From: Oscillospiraceae bacterium
GTDB taxonomy: Bacteria; Bacillota; Clostridia; Christensenellales; Aristaeellaceae
NCBI GenBank assembly: GCA_031270865.1
Contig: JAISWI010000010.1
Coordinates: forward strand, 1-61,825
Direction of reading: 5' to 3'
Length of the DNA stretch: 61,825 nt
The notes below the pieces were generated by a model. That model worked only from the letters and a program-made list of their open reading frames with translations, ran no database searches and was not told the origin of the DNA. Shown in pieces: positions 51,880-60,598 of this stretch (within the stretch, counting starts at the first letter, position 1; each line of letters begins with the position of its first letter). Made by a program: the position numbers and the translations under genes.

Positions 51880-52355
51880 TATATGCCCCCTTCCCTCGTT
51901 CTAGAACAAGCGTTATACCGCTCGTCCACGTACGCGATAAGCTCCTCCATCCGCGCGAGGGACTGCTCCTCATGCGCGGCGTAGCGCCGCGCGTCCCACA
52001 CCTCGACGTAGTCGCCCATGCCGATGAACAGGATTCGCTGGCCCAGCCCGGCCTTATCGCGCATGGGCTTGGGCAGCAGCGCGCGGCCCTGGCTGTCCAA
52101 CTCGTCCACTCGCGCGGCGTACGCGCTGACCATGCGCTTGTACGCCATCGCCGCGGGATCGGTGTCGCGCATGCGCCCGAGCCGCTCGCGGATACAGTCC
52201 CACTTCGCGGCGGGGTACAGCGCTAGGGCCTTCCACTCGCTGTTCATCGCCACCGTGAAGCCCGTGCCCAGCCGTTCCCGGAACGACGCGGGCACGATCG
52301 TCCGGCCTTTATTATCCAGGCTGTGATCGAATGTCCCGACGAAATCACCGGCCAT
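51879..52355 (-). CDS. mraZ: Transcriptional regulator MraZ
   Basis: The 158-residue protein has two AbrB-like SpoVT domains: FVGTFDHSLDNKGRTIVPASFRERL and RVDELDSQGRALLPKPMRDKAGL, each with the DxKGR/DxQGR turn. MraZ forms a ring and represses its own operon at TGGGG-type repeats upstream. Such repeats are visible in the promoter at 52390-52427. The ATG at 52355 has GGGGG 7 bases upstream; a GTG at 52361 is also in frame. It is the first gene of the dcw cluster. Confidence 0.95.
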   Translation of the reverse strand: MAGDFVGTFDHSLDNKGRTIVPASFRERLGTGFTVAMNSEWKALALYPAAKWDCIRERLGRMRDTDPAAMAYKRMVSAYAARVDELDSQGRALLPKPMRDKAGLGQRILFIGMGDYVEVWDARRYAAHEEQSLARMEELIAYVDERYNACSRTREGGI

Positions 52356-52384
52356 GATCACACCCCCTAACCCATGATTCTATC

Positions 52385-52427
52385 GCCCACCCACCCCCTT
52401 TATACACCACTTATCCCCACTTTGCAA
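52385..52427 (-). promoter_or_regulatory. dcw cluster promoter with MraZ-type GTGGG repeats
   Basis: On the minus strand TTGCAA (52422-52427) and TATAAA (52399-52404) are 17 bases apart. GTGGGG, GTGGTG and GGGTGGGTGGG lie within and just after the promoter, like the TGGGN repeats bound by MraZ. Confidence 0.65.
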
Positions 52428-52539
52428 GCCCCTCGCGGCATCGGAATACCGTGAGCGCCCGCTTGTTCCACGGATACCATACATATATTATATGCCGGCG
52501 GCGCGGGCGTTAGAACCAAACCGCGCGGTTTTGACCGGC

Positions 52540-52568
52540 TTGACGCGGGATCGGCGCGGTGGTATACT
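52540..52568 (+). promoter_or_regulatory. Promoter of the cupin-dehydratase pair
   Basis: TTGACG (52540-52545) and TATACT (52563-52568) are 17 bases apart; GAGGTG follows 12 bp before the ATG at 52588. Confidence 0.6.
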
Positions 52569-52587
52569 GCCCGCGAGGTGTGATCAT

Positions 52588-52914
52588 ATGGATATAGAAA
52601 TAACGCGGTTCAACAAGGAAACGGCCCCGACCGGGCATAACGGCTCGATACTGGCGGGCGGCGTCCTGCCGGAGGGGATGCCCGCGCCGTTCGGACACGC
52701 GTGGGGCTATCTGGAGGGCGAATCGATGATGGAGGGGCACGCGCACGGGACGCGGGAGGTTTACCTCGTGTTCGCGGGCGAGGGGTTCGTCCATCTTGGC
52801 GGCGCGAGGGCGCCGGTGACGCCCGGCGACGTGGTTCGGATACCGCCGGGGGAATACCACACGATGTCCTGCGAGGCGGGCAATTCGCTGCTGTGGGCGG
52901 CGCTGTGGTGGTGA
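52588..52914 (+). CDS. Small cupin-domain protein
   Basis: The 108-residue single cupin has the first metal motif in EGHAHGTREVYLVFAGEG (His-x-His and Glu) and the second in TPGDVVRIPPGEYHTM (His). Such proteins are sugar isomerases, lyases or binding proteins. It ends in the hydrophobic LLWAALWW. The ATG at 52588 has GAGGTG upstream; a longer frame lacks a start signal. It stands 7 bp before the dehydratase gene, so it may bind or isomerise the same sugar acid. Confidence 0.85.
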   Translation: MDIEITRFNKETAPTGHNGSILAGGVLPEGMPAPFGHAWGYLEGESMMEGHAHGTREVYLVFAGEGFVHLGGARAPVTPGDVVRIPPGEYHTMSCEAGNSLLWAALWW

Positions 52915-52921
52915 TGGACGC

Positions 52922-54070
52922 GTGAAGATACGCGAGGTAGAGTTATTCCAGGTCCCGCCGCGCTGGTTGTTCCTGAAGATGACCACCGAATCCGGGATTG
53001 TGGGCTGGGGCGAACCCGTCGTCGAGGGACGCGCGGCGACCGTAGCGGCGTGCGTCCGGGAGCTGGCGGGACAGCTCGTCGGCAGGAGCGCGGGCGACAT
53101 CGAGGACGCGTTCCAGGTGATGTACCGCGGCGGGTTCTATCGCGGCGGGCCTGTGCTTACGAGCGCCGCGTCCGGGATAGAGCAGGCGATGTGGGACATA
53201 AAGGGCAAGTTCCACAACATGCCGGTGTATGAGTTCCTGGGCGGGAGGGTCCGCGATCGGATAGAGGTCTACCGCTGGATAGGCGGGGACCATCCGCGCG
53301 ACGCCGCCGCCGGAGCAAGAGAGGCGCTGGCGCAAGGATACCGCGCGGTCAAGATGAACGCGACGGATCAGCTGCGTTGGATCGACACGCGCGGGCCGCT
53401 GGACGAGGCGGTAGCGCGCGTCGCGGCGATACGCGAGGCCGTCGGCGACAAGCTGCGCGTCGCTGTGGATTTCCACGGCCGCGTCCACAAGACGATGGCT
53501 AAGACGCTCATGCGCGAGCTGGAACCCTACGGGCTGATGTTCGTCGAGGAACCCGTGCTTACCGAGAACGAGGACGAGTTCCTCGAGCTGGCGCGGTCCA
53601 GCCGCGTCCCGATCGCGACGGGCGAGCGCAATTACACGCGCTGGGGGTTCAAGCGGATGCTCACGCGCGGCGGCGTCGACGTCATCCAGCCGGACGTTAG
53701 TCACTGCGGCGGGATACTCGAGACGCGCAAGATCGCGGCGATGGCCGAGGCGTTCGACGTCGCGCTCGCGCCGCATTGCCCGCTGGGTCCGATCGCGCTC
53801 GCGGCGTGCCTGCAGGTGGACTTCTGCTCGCCCAACGCGTTCATACAGGAGCAAAGCGCGGGCATCCACTACAACGAGGGCTACGACCTGCTCAACTACC
53901 TGAAGAACCCGGGCGCGTTCGACTTTAGCGACGGGTACGCTAAGCCGCTTGACGGGCCTGGACTGGGCGTCGAGATCGACGAGGATTACGTCCGGAAGAT
54001 GGCGGCGATCGGTCACGACTGGCATAACCCCGTGTGGCGTGACAGCGACGGGGTCGTCGCCGAGTGGTGA
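52922..54070 (+). CDS. Enolase-superfamily sugar acid dehydratase, D-galactonate dehydratase-like
   Basis: The 382-residue protein matches the mandelate-racemase subgroup of galactonate/gluconate dehydratases. The N-terminal cap has WLFLKMTTESGIVGWGEPVVEG. The barrel has metal ligands in VAVDFHGRVHK (Asp), FVEEPVLTENED (Glu) and IATGERNYTRWGFK (Glu), then DVIQPDVSHCGGILE and LAPHCPLGPIALAA with the catalytic His. HHGD-like spacing matches DgoD, but gluconate and mannonate dehydratases are similar. The start is a GTG at 52922. With the cupin upstream it suggests breakdown of a sugar acid to a 2-keto-3-deoxy compound. Confidence 0.88.
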   Translation: MKIREVELFQVPPRWLFLKMTTESGIVGWGEPVVEGRAATVAACVRELAGQLVGRSAGDIEDAFQVMYRGGFYRGGPVLTSAASGIEQAMWDIKGKFHNMPVYEFLGGRVRDRIEVYRWIGGDHPRDAAAGAREALAQGYRAVKMNATDQLRWIDTRGPLDEAVARVAAIREAVGDKLRVAVDFHGRVHKTMAKTLMRELEPYGLMFVEEPVLTENEDEFLELARSSRVPIATGERNYTRWGFKRMLTRGGVDVIQPDVSHCGGILETRKIAAMAEAFDVALAPHCPLGPIALAACLQVDFCSPNAFIQEQSAGIHYNEGYDLLNYLKNPGAFDFSDGYAKPLDGPGLGVEIDEDYVRKMAAIGHDWHNPVWRDSDGVVAEW

Positions 54071-54101
54071 GCGGGGGACTGCGGGGGACTTGAGCGGCAG
54101 C

Positions 54102-54418
54102 CGACGGGCAACGGGCAACGGCCAGCAACCAACGGCCAGCAACCAGCAACCAACGGTCAACGGCCAGCGGCCAACAGCCAACGGCCAGCAACCAACGGCC
54201 AACGGGCAACAGCCAACGGCAAACGGGCAACGGGCAACAGCCAACGGCCAGCAACCAACGGGCAACGGGCAACAGCCAAAGGCCAGCAACCATCGGGCAA
54301 CGGGCTACGGCCAGCAACCAACGGGCAACGGCCAGCAACCAACGGGCAACAGCCAGCAACCAACGGGCAACAGCCAGCAACCAACGGCCAACAAGCCAAC
54401 GACCAACGGGCAATGGGC
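54102..54418. repeat. Minisatellite of CAACGGGCAACAGC/CAACGGCCAGCAAC-type units
   Basis: About 317 bp consist of short units built from CAACGGCCAG, CAACGGGCAA and CAGCAAC in changing order, with unit lengths mostly near 7, 12 and 14 bp. On the minus strand all frames read as Leu-Ala-Val-Gly-Cys-Trp-like strings, which is not a real protein. Confidence 0.9.
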
Positions 54419-54478
54419 CTTTGTTGCCCGCGACGGGATTCGCTTCGCCCCTCTGGTGCCTCCCGTCGAGTTCCATGC

Positions 54479-54503
54479 CTTGTCTCCCCTAAGGGGAGAC
54501 AAG
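54479..54503. repeat. Perfect palindrome with 12-bp arms
   Basis: CTTGTCTCCCCT and AGGGGAGACAAG flank one base. It resembles the arm of the long inverted repeat at 38801-38887. Confidence 0.65.
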
Positions 54504-54880
54504 GGGTTAGACCGCCGCCGCTTAAGCACACGGTTCGTCCGTCGAGGACGCGCTGGCGACTGGCTGGGAACGCGCTGGCGGCGGGTTTGGAACGCGCTTA
54601 GGTGTCGCGGTGTGGCAAAAGAGGCTATTTTTCTTAAAGAGTGTTTTTTTGAAAAAATAATGTTGTGAAAATGAGCCTCACTTGCCATACCGCGATACCT
54701 GCCAAAGCAGACGTCCAGCCCTCCTGCCCCTCCTCCTTTAAGGGCAACAAGGCTTTGAACGGCGCGACAAAGGCTTAGGGCGAAGGCTTGGAATGTCCGG
54801 CCGTGGTCAGTTAAACGCCAGCCGCCTGATGGTGGCGTCTCCCCAAAGGGGCGGCAAAGGTCTTAGGCCGAAGCCGCTTT

Positions 54881-55020
54881 TCCACTGCAGCTTTTCCACA
54901 GCCGCACTCCACTGCCGCTTCTCCACGGCCGCACTCCACTGCCGCTTCTCCACAGCCGCACTCCACTGCAGCTACTCCACAGCCGCCTACTCCACAGCCG
55001 CTCTCCATTGCCGCCTACCC
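54881..55020. repeat. 27-bp tandem repeat array
   Basis: Units start at exactly 54881, 54908, 54935 and 54962 with the pattern TCCACTGC(A/C)GCTT, then CTCCACAGCCGCAC, after which the array decays to about 55020. The array ends just before the stop codon of valS at 55033. Confidence 0.88.
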
Positions 55021-55032
55021 CACCATCACCCC

Positions 55033-57723
55033 TTACTCCTCCACTGCCGCCGCTTGCGCCTCGAGCGCCGCCAGCATCCCGCGCCGCTGCTCCAGCTTCG
55101 CGCGCTCCTGCGCGATGAGCGACGGCGGCGCCTTCGACGTGAATCCCTCATTGGCCAGCTTCGCCTCGCCGCGGGCGATCTCCTGCCGCGTTTGCGCGAG
55201 CGCCTTGCCGATCCTCGCGCGTTCCTTGTCTATGTCCACCAATTCGCCCAGCGGGATGAATATCTCGGCGTGGGCAGCCACCGCTTTGGCAGCCTGTTTG
55301 GGCGCGTCGGCCCGGTCCGCCAGTATCCGCGTGGACTGCGCCCCCGCCAGCCGCTCGAATACGGGCGCCGCCTCCGACAGCGCGTCGGCCCAACCCGCCG
55401 CTGGCAGCAGGTCCAGCCGCGCCTTGCGCCCTGGCGCTACGCCGCGCTCCAGCCGGAGCGCTCGAACCACCCGCGCGATATCGATCACGCCATCCATCCG
55501 CGCCGCCTCTTCGGGGAAATCCAGCGCGGGGTCGGGCACGGGCCAGTCGGCCTCGATCAACAGCCCGCGCTTGCCCGGCAGCGGCAGCAAGGAGTATATC
55601 TCCTCCGTGATGAACGGCATGAACGGATGCAGCAGCCTCAGCACCACGTCCAGCGCGCGCGCCAGCACCGCGCGGGCCTTGCCGCGCCGCCTCTCGTCGC
55701 CGCCTAACAGCGCGGGCTTGGCAAGCTCTATCGTCCAGTCGCACAGCGCGCTCCACGTGAAATCGTAGATCGCCCGCGCCGCCAGCGCCAGATCGTAGTC
55801 GCGGAAATGCCGCTCCGCCTCGCGGATCGTCTGCTGGCATCGGGTGATTATCCACTTGTCGGCCAGGTCCAGCTCGTAGTCGTAGATCGAGCCGGGCTGC
55901 CCGTCGAGGCTCATCTTGACAAACCGCGCGGCGTTCCACAGCTTGTTGGCGAAGTTCCGCGCGGCCTCGGCCTTCTCAGCCGAATACCGCAGGTCGCTGC
56001 CCGGCGACACGCCCGCCATCAACGCCCAGCGCAGAGCGTCCGCGCCGTATTGGTCGATCACGTCCAGCGGGTCGATGCCGTTGCCAGCCGACTTGGACAT
56101 CTTGCGGCCCCGCTCGTCGCGCACCAGACCGTGGATCAGCACGGTGTGGAACGGCGTCTCGCCCGTCTGCTCGACCCCGGAGAATATCATCCTCGCCACC
56201 CAGAAGAAGATGATGTCATAACCCGTCACCAGCACGCTCGTCGGGTAAAAGTACCGCAGGTCAGCCGTGACGCGCGGCCAGCCCAGCGTCGAGAACGGCC
56301 ACAGCGCCGATGAGAACCATGTGTCCAGCACGTCCTCATCCTGCCTTAGCTCCGTCGAGCCGCACGACGGGCAGCGCTCCGGCCTGGTCCGCGCTACGCT
56401 CATTGTGCCGCATCCGTCGCAGTAATACGCCGGGACGCGATGCCCCCACCACAACTGCCGGGATATACACCAGTCGCGGATGTTCTCCATCCAGTTGTAA
56501 TACACCTGCGCGAACCGCTCCGGCGCGAACTTGGTCGCCCCGGCGCGGACAGCCTCCAGCGCTGGCTCGGCCAGCGGCTTCATCGTCACGAACCACTGCA
56601 GCGACGTGATTGGCTCGACCGCGCGCCCGCAACGGTAACACACCCCAACGTTGTGGGTGTACGGCTCTACCTTCACCAGCAGGCCCAGCCGCCCCAGCTC
56701 GGCGACCACGCGCTCGCGCGTCTCCTCGGCGGTAAGCCCCGCGTATGGTCCGGCATTCTCGTTCATCGTGCCGTCGTAGTTCATCACGCGCAGGATTTCC
56801 AGGCCGTGGCGCTTGGCGACCTCGAAGTCGTTCGGATCGTGCGCCGGCGTCATCTTGACCGCGCCGGTGCCGAACGACGCGTCGACATACTCATCCGCGA
56901 CGACCGGGATCTCGCGGCCCACTATCGGCAGGATTACCCGCTTGCCAACCAGCGCGGCGTACCTCGGATCGCTTGGATTGACCGCCACGCCCGTATCGCC
57001 CAGCATCGTCTCGGGGCGAGTGGTCGCGATAACCACGCCGGGGCCGTCGACCCCCGGATAGCGCGCATGCCACAGGAAGGAGCCTCGCTCCTCGTACTCG
57101 ACCTCTATGTCGGACAGCGAGGTCCCGCACTCCGGACACCACTGTATTATGCGGTCGCCGCGGTATATGAGGCCCTTCTCATACAACCTGCAGAATACCT
57201 CGACCACCGCCTCGCTCAGCCCCTCGTCCATCGTGAACCGCTCGCGCGACCAGTCGCACGACGCGCCCAGCCGCCTAAGCTGCTCGACGATCCGCCCGCC
57301 GTACTCGTCGCGCCACGCCCACGCCCGCTTCAGGAACCCCTCGCGCCCGACCTCCTCCTTCGACAATCCCTCGGATCGCATGGCCTCCAGCACCTTCACC
57401 TCAGTGGCTATCGACGCGTGGTCCGTGCCGGGAAGCCACAGCGTGGGATCGCCCGCCATGCGGTGGAAGCGGGTCAGCGCGTCCTGGATCGCGTACATCG
57501 CGTGGCCCATGTGCAGCTGCCCCGTTATGTTGGGCGGCGGCATCATGATCGTGAACGGCTTCTTCGCCGGGTCTATCCTCGGCTTGAAATAGCCGCCTTC
57601 CTCCCACACGGGATACCACTTCGCCTCGATCGCCGCGGGCTGGTAGGCCTTGGGCATCTCGCCGGAGGGGTCCCGCGCCTCGCCTTCGGCCACTGCCTTG
57701 GCCTTGTCAACGGGTTCAGCCAT
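55033..57723 (-). CDS. valS: Valyl-tRNA synthetase
   Basis: The 896-residue class I synthetase charges tRNA-Val. PPPNITGQLHMGHAM contains the HIGH motif, GRKMSKSAGNGIDPLDVIDQYGADALR the KMSKS loop. The editing domain has TTRPETMLGDTGVAVNPSDPRY and ALVGKRVILPIVGREIPVVAD. A zinc-type cysteine set (CDGCGTMSVARTRPERCPSCG) and the C-terminal coiled arm (VDIDKERARIGKALAQTRQEI) are present. AAGGAGG stands 7 bases before the ATG at 57723. A T-box leader upstream links expression to uncharged tRNA-Val. Confidence 0.98.
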   Translation of the reverse strand: MAEPVDKAKAVAEGEARDPSGEMPKAYQPAAIEAKWYPVWEEGGYFKPRIDPAKKPFTIMMPPPNITGQLHMGHAMYAIQDALTRFHRMAGDPTLWLPGTDHASIATEVKVLEAMRSEGLSKEEVGREGFLKRAWAWRDEYGGRIVEQLRRLGASCDWSRERFTMDEGLSEAVVEVFCRLYEKGLIYRGDRIIQWCPECGTSLSDIEVEYEERGSFLWHARYPGVDGPGVVIATTRPETMLGDTGVAVNPSDPRYAALVGKRVILPIVGREIPVVADEYVDASFGTGAVKMTPAHDPNDFEVAKRHGLEILRVMNYDGTMNENAGPYAGLTAEETRERVVAELGRLGLLVKVEPYTHNVGVCYRCGRAVEPITSLQWFVTMKPLAEPALEAVRAGATKFAPERFAQVYYNWMENIRDWCISRQLWWGHRVPAYYCDGCGTMSVARTRPERCPSCGSTELRQDEDVLDTWFSSALWPFSTLGWPRVTADLRYFYPTSVLVTGYDIIFFWVARMIFSGVEQTGETPFHTVLIHGLVRDERGRKMSKSAGNGIDPLDVIDQYGADALRWALMAGVSPGSDLRYSAEKAEAARNFANKLWNAARFVKMSLDGQPGSIYDYELDLADKWIITRCQQTIREAERHFRDYDLALAARAIYDFTWSALCDWTIELAKPALLGGDERRRGKARAVLARALDVVLRLLHPFMPFITEEIYSLLPLPGKRGLLIEADWPVPDPALDFPEEAARMDGVIDIARVVRALRLERGVAPGRKARLDLLPAAGWADALSEAAPVFERLAGAQSTRILADRADAPKQAAKAVAAHAEIFIPLGELVDIDKERARIGKALAQTRQEIARGEAKLANEGFTSKAPPSLIAQERAKLEQRRGMLAALEAQAAAVEE

Positions 57724-57759
57724 GTCGCAACCTCCTTATATCATGCCGACGCGCCCGCG

Positions 57760-58028
57760 CTGGCTACACAAACAAACGACCGCCCGTCCAAAGGACGGAG
57801 CGGCTCCGTGGTACCACCTTCGTTGCGGCCCGGTCGGTTGCGTCACGCAACGCCCTGGCCGCCTCTAACGCGCGATAACGGGCGCGTCCGCGCGGCGTAC
57901 TACCATTCCGCCGCGTCCTCCGGAGCGACCTTCCGCGAACCGTTATCCCAGGCGGGCTTTCAGCCAGCGACCCGCCCTCTCTGCCGGAGCGTTCCGCGTA
58001 CTCCTCTCCCTCATTGGATACAATATTT
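57760..58028 (-). ncRNA. T-box leader of valS
   Basis: Read on the minus strand the leader runs from the promoter at 58035 to a terminator. The T-box itself is AAGGTGGTACCACGG (57806-57820), followed by the terminator hairpin CCGTCC-TTT-GGACGG (57784-57798) and a T-rich tail. An AGAGAGGGCGG-like segment near the 5' end fits stem I. GGTAGTAC at 57897-57904 offers GTA, a valine codon, as specifier. Uncharged tRNA-Val should favour the antiterminator and allow valS transcription. Confidence 0.85.
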
Positions 58029-58034
58029 TATTTT

Positions 58035-58063
58035 ATTATACCACACCGGCCGCCCGCTGTCAA
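58035..58063 (-). promoter_or_regulatory. Promoter of the valS T-box transcript
   Basis: On the minus strand TTGACA (58058-58063) and TATAAT (58035-58040), both perfect consensus, are 17 bases apart. Confidence 0.85.
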
Positions 58064-58082
58064 CCGTCAATATTACCAAAGC

Positions 58083-58111
58083 TTGCGGCCCGCGCGTTCC
58101 GTCTGTATAAT
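58083..58111 (+). promoter_or_regulatory. Promoter of the Eis-like acetyltransferase gene
   Basis: TTGCGG (58083-58088) and TATAAT (58106-58111) are 17 bases apart, divergent from the valS promoter. Confidence 0.6.
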
Positions 58112-58165
58112 GGTCTGGCACCGGTTGGCTTAGCCGACATGATATTAGGGAGGATTGGTCTGACT

Positions 58166-59362
58166 ATGCGTGAAATACGGCGGCTTCGCGGCGACGAGCG
58201 CGTGGGCTTGGATAAGATCGGGACGATCGCGTATAACGGCCGGCATGACTATTCCAAGGAAACCCCGGACGACGAACCCCGTTGGCCGATCGAGTGGCAT
58301 TGGGGCGCGTTCGACGATAAGGGGCGGATCGAATCCGGCATGGCCGCCATCCCCTACCGGATGCGGTACGACGGGCATACCGTGGGGATGCTCGGCGTCG
58401 GCGGGGTATGCACGCTGCCCGAACGCAGGCGCGGCGGGAACGTCTACGCGATGATCCAACGGGTTCTGGAAATCGAGTACGACAACGGCACGGAGTTCAG
58501 CAACCTTACCCCGTTCTCGCACGCGTTCTACCGGAGGATGGGTTACGAGCTGTGCAACTGCCGCAACGAGCTTACCGCGCCGCTGGAATCGTTCCGGCGG
58601 TATAAGGAGGCTGGATCGCTCACGCAGCATTTCCCCGGCGACCCGGTCGACGCGCTGGAACAGATCCAGTCCGCCTACATCGCGGACCTCAACCACGCCA
58701 CGCCTCGCGGCCAGGTACATCCCGCTTTGGGCTGGCAAAGGTTCACAAACAGCGATCCCTATAAGACGGGGATAAGCCTCTACGTGTGGCGCGACCACAC
58801 CGGCGCGCCGCGCTCATACATCAAGATCGATCGCGAGACACAGCCCCCTTACGCGTGGATTATCAAGGAACTGGCCTTCGCCGACACCGACGCGCTGTAC
58901 GGCTCGCTGTCGCTGCTGTCCTCGCTGACGGGCAAGACCGTTCGCTGGCAGGCCCCGACGTTCATACCGTTCACCGATATCATACCGGACAATTGGGAGA
59001 TCGAGCTGAAGCTGATCCCCCGCGACATGACGCGCGTAGTGAATGTCCAGCGCGTTCTGGAGCTAACGCGCCGTCCGGAAGGCGGCGGGTCATACTCCGT
59101 CGAGGTGATCGACCAGCAGCTTCCCGGCAACAACGGCGTGTTCCGCGTGGAATACGACGATGGCGGCGTATCGGTCAAGCGGGCGGCCGTCGCGCCGGAC
59201 CTCACCGCGTCCATCCAGGCGTTCAGCCAGCTGGCGACGGGCTTCCGCTCGCTGGACGACGCGCTGCTCACCCGGCGCGGCGATCTACGGCTTCACGGTA
59301 ATCACGGTATTCTTGGCAAGGTATTCACGCCAAGGCGCTCACACGTGACGGAAGAGTTCTAA
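58166..59362 (+). CDS. Eis-family GNAT N-acetyltransferase
   Basis: The 398-residue protein has the layout of Eis-like enzymes: an N-terminal GNAT domain with acetyl-CoA motif VGGVCTLPERRRGGNVYAMIQ and the substrate wall FSNLTPFSHAFYRRMGYELC, a second degenerate GNAT domain (about 175-300), and a C-terminal sterol-carrier-like domain (SYSVEVIDQQLPGNNGVFRVE to the end). Eis proteins acetylate amines such as aminoglycosides or protein lysines. The ending EEF provides the free C-terminal carboxylate that Eis uses as a base. The ATG at 58166 has GGGAGG 12 bases upstream. Confidence 0.9.
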   Translation: MREIRRLRGDERVGLDKIGTIAYNGRHDYSKETPDDEPRWPIEWHWGAFDDKGRIESGMAAIPYRMRYDGHTVGMLGVGGVCTLPERRRGGNVYAMIQRVLEIEYDNGTEFSNLTPFSHAFYRRMGYELCNCRNELTAPLESFRRYKEAGSLTQHFPGDPVDALEQIQSAYIADLNHATPRGQVHPALGWQRFTNSDPYKTGISLYVWRDHTGAPRSYIKIDRETQPPYAWIIKELAFADTDALYGSLSLLSSLTGKTVRWQAPTFIPFTDIIPDNWEIELKLIPRDMTRVVNVQRVLELTRRPEGGGSYSVEVIDQQLPGNNGVFRVEYDDGGVSVKRAAVAPDLTASIQAFSQLATGFRSLDDALLTRRGDLRLHGNHGILGKVFTPRRSHVTEEF

Positions 59363-59402
59363 TTTCGTCAGAATATCGATTATATTGTAGAAGGACATAG
59401 GA

Positions 59403-59430
59403 TTGACAATCCAGAAAATAGCAATATAAT
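59403..59430 (+). promoter_or_regulatory. Promoter of the PIN-TRAM protein gene
   Basis: TTGACA (59403-59408) and TATAAT (59425-59430) are 16 bases apart. A small hairpin GAGTT-GATAA-ACTC lies between it and the AGGAGG site. Confidence 0.7.
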
Positions 59431-59461
59431 AGAAGGGAGTTGATAAACTCAGGAGGAACAA

Positions 59462-60595
59462 ATGAGGTCTGATAAGCTGACGGTATTATTCAGAGGGATA
59501 TTGTCCGCGCTTACAGCGGCGGCGGGTATGGGCGCGTACTCGCTGATAAGACGCGCCGCGCTGTCGCTGGATCGCGCCTGGGCGATTAATATGGGATCAT
59601 ACTACATTGCCGTCCCTTCGGCCGCCGGGCTGCTGGCCGTCGGCTGGCTGGTATCCGCGCGTCCGGCCCGGGCCGCGCGGATGGCCGCCGCGCGGGTCGG
59701 GCTTGGCCTGTCCGACCTGCCCGTGGGCCAAGTGGTCTCAACGGCGATAGGGCTTAGCTTTGGCATAGGGCTGGGGCTGGTCATCTCGCTTCCGTTCAGG
59801 CTGTTCCTGCCGCCCGTCGGCTGGGCCGCGCTTGCCGCGCTGCTCTACGCGCTGGCAGGCTCGTTCGGCGCGGCGTTCGCGTTCCGGCGCTGGCATGAGA
59901 TATTCCACTTCAGCCGCCGCGACCGCGCGAACGGCAAGGCCGTCCCGTCCAACGCGGCAATGGACAAGATCCTCGACACCAGCGTGATCATCGACGGGCG
60001 CATACTGGACGTGCTCTCCACGGGATTTGTCGAGGGCGTGGTGGTCATCCCGCAGTTCGTGCTGGCTGAGCTGAGGCATATCGCGGATTCGCCCGACCCA
60101 ATGCGCCGCAACCGCGGCAGGCGCGGCCTTGATATCCTCGCGCGGATACAGCGCGAGCTGGCAATCCCCGTCGAGGTGGACGAGACCAACGCTGAATCAT
60201 CCGACGAGGTAGACGCTAAGCTGCTCAAGCTGGCCGTCCAGCGCGGCGGCGCGGTGGTGACAAACGACTTCAACCTGAACAAAGTGGCCAGCGTCACGGG
60301 CGTGCGCGTGCTCAACCTCAACGACCTGACCAACGCGCTGAAACCCGCCCTGCTGCCCGGCGAGGAATGCGCCGTCCAGATAGTGCGCGAGGGCAAGGAA
60401 CCCAACCAGGGCGTGGGTTTCCTGGAGGACGGGACAATGATAGTCGTCGATAACGCGAGACGGATGATTGGCGAGCGGGTGGAGGCCGTGGTCACCACCG
60501 CGCTGCAGACGTCGGCGGGCAGAATGATATTCGCGAGGCTGAAGTTCGCGGCGCCTAGGCCGTACGCGGGCGCGGCCGAATACTCCGCGAAATGA
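59462..60595 (+). CDS. Membrane-anchored PIN and TRAM domain protein (YacL-like)
   Basis: The 377-residue protein has about four membrane segments in its first 150 residues. A PIN nuclease-like domain follows: DKILDTSVIIDGRILDVL, VIPQFVLAELRHIADS, SDEVDAKLLKLAV and GAVVTNDFNLNKVASV, with the acidic residues kept. The C-terminal TRAM-like segment runs from about residue 300 (GEECAVQIVREGKEPNQGVGFLEDGTMIVV). The family (Bacillus YacL and relatives) is universal in Firmicutes; RNA binding or cleavage at the membrane is assumed but the role is not settled. AGGAGG stands 7 bases before the ATG. Confidence 0.92.
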   Translation: MRSDKLTVLFRGILSALTAAAGMGAYSLIRRAALSLDRAWAINMGSYYIAVPSAAGLLAVGWLVSARPARAARMAAARVGLGLSDLPVGQVVSTAIGLSFGIGLGLVISLPFRLFLPPVGWAALAALLYALAGSFGAAFAFRRWHEIFHFSRRDRANGKAVPSNAAMDKILDTSVIIDGRILDVLSTGFVEGVVVIPQFVLAELRHIADSPDPMRRNRGRRGLDILARIQRELAIPVEVDETNAESSDEVDAKLLKLAVQRGGAVVTNDFNLNKVASVTGVRVLNLNDLTNALKPALLPGEECAVQIVREGKEPNQGVGFLEDGTMIVVDNARRMIGERVEAVVTTALQTSAGRMIFARLKFAAPRPYAGAAEYSAK

Positions 60596-60598
60596 CAA

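Larger units (their letters stand above)
54071..55032. other. Gene-free stretch of about 960 bp made largely of repeats
   Basis: I find no gene here. It holds a minisatellite (54102-54418), a short perfect palindrome (54479-54503), an AT-rich spot near 54630-54665, a fragment of the TCTCCCC/GGGGCGGC palindromic element at about 54848-54870, and a 27-bp tandem array (54881-55020). Confidence 0.7.

Noticed and set aside
53940-54688. Long open frames on both strands across the minisatellite
   Set aside because: The translations are low-complexity strings that exist in several frames because of the repeat; there is no start signal and no family resemblance.
57781-57960. tRNA-like folding in the valS leader
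   Set aside because: The conserved AAGGTGGTACCACGG and the terminator show it is a T-box leader; there is no tRNA gene with acceptor and T-loop sequences.
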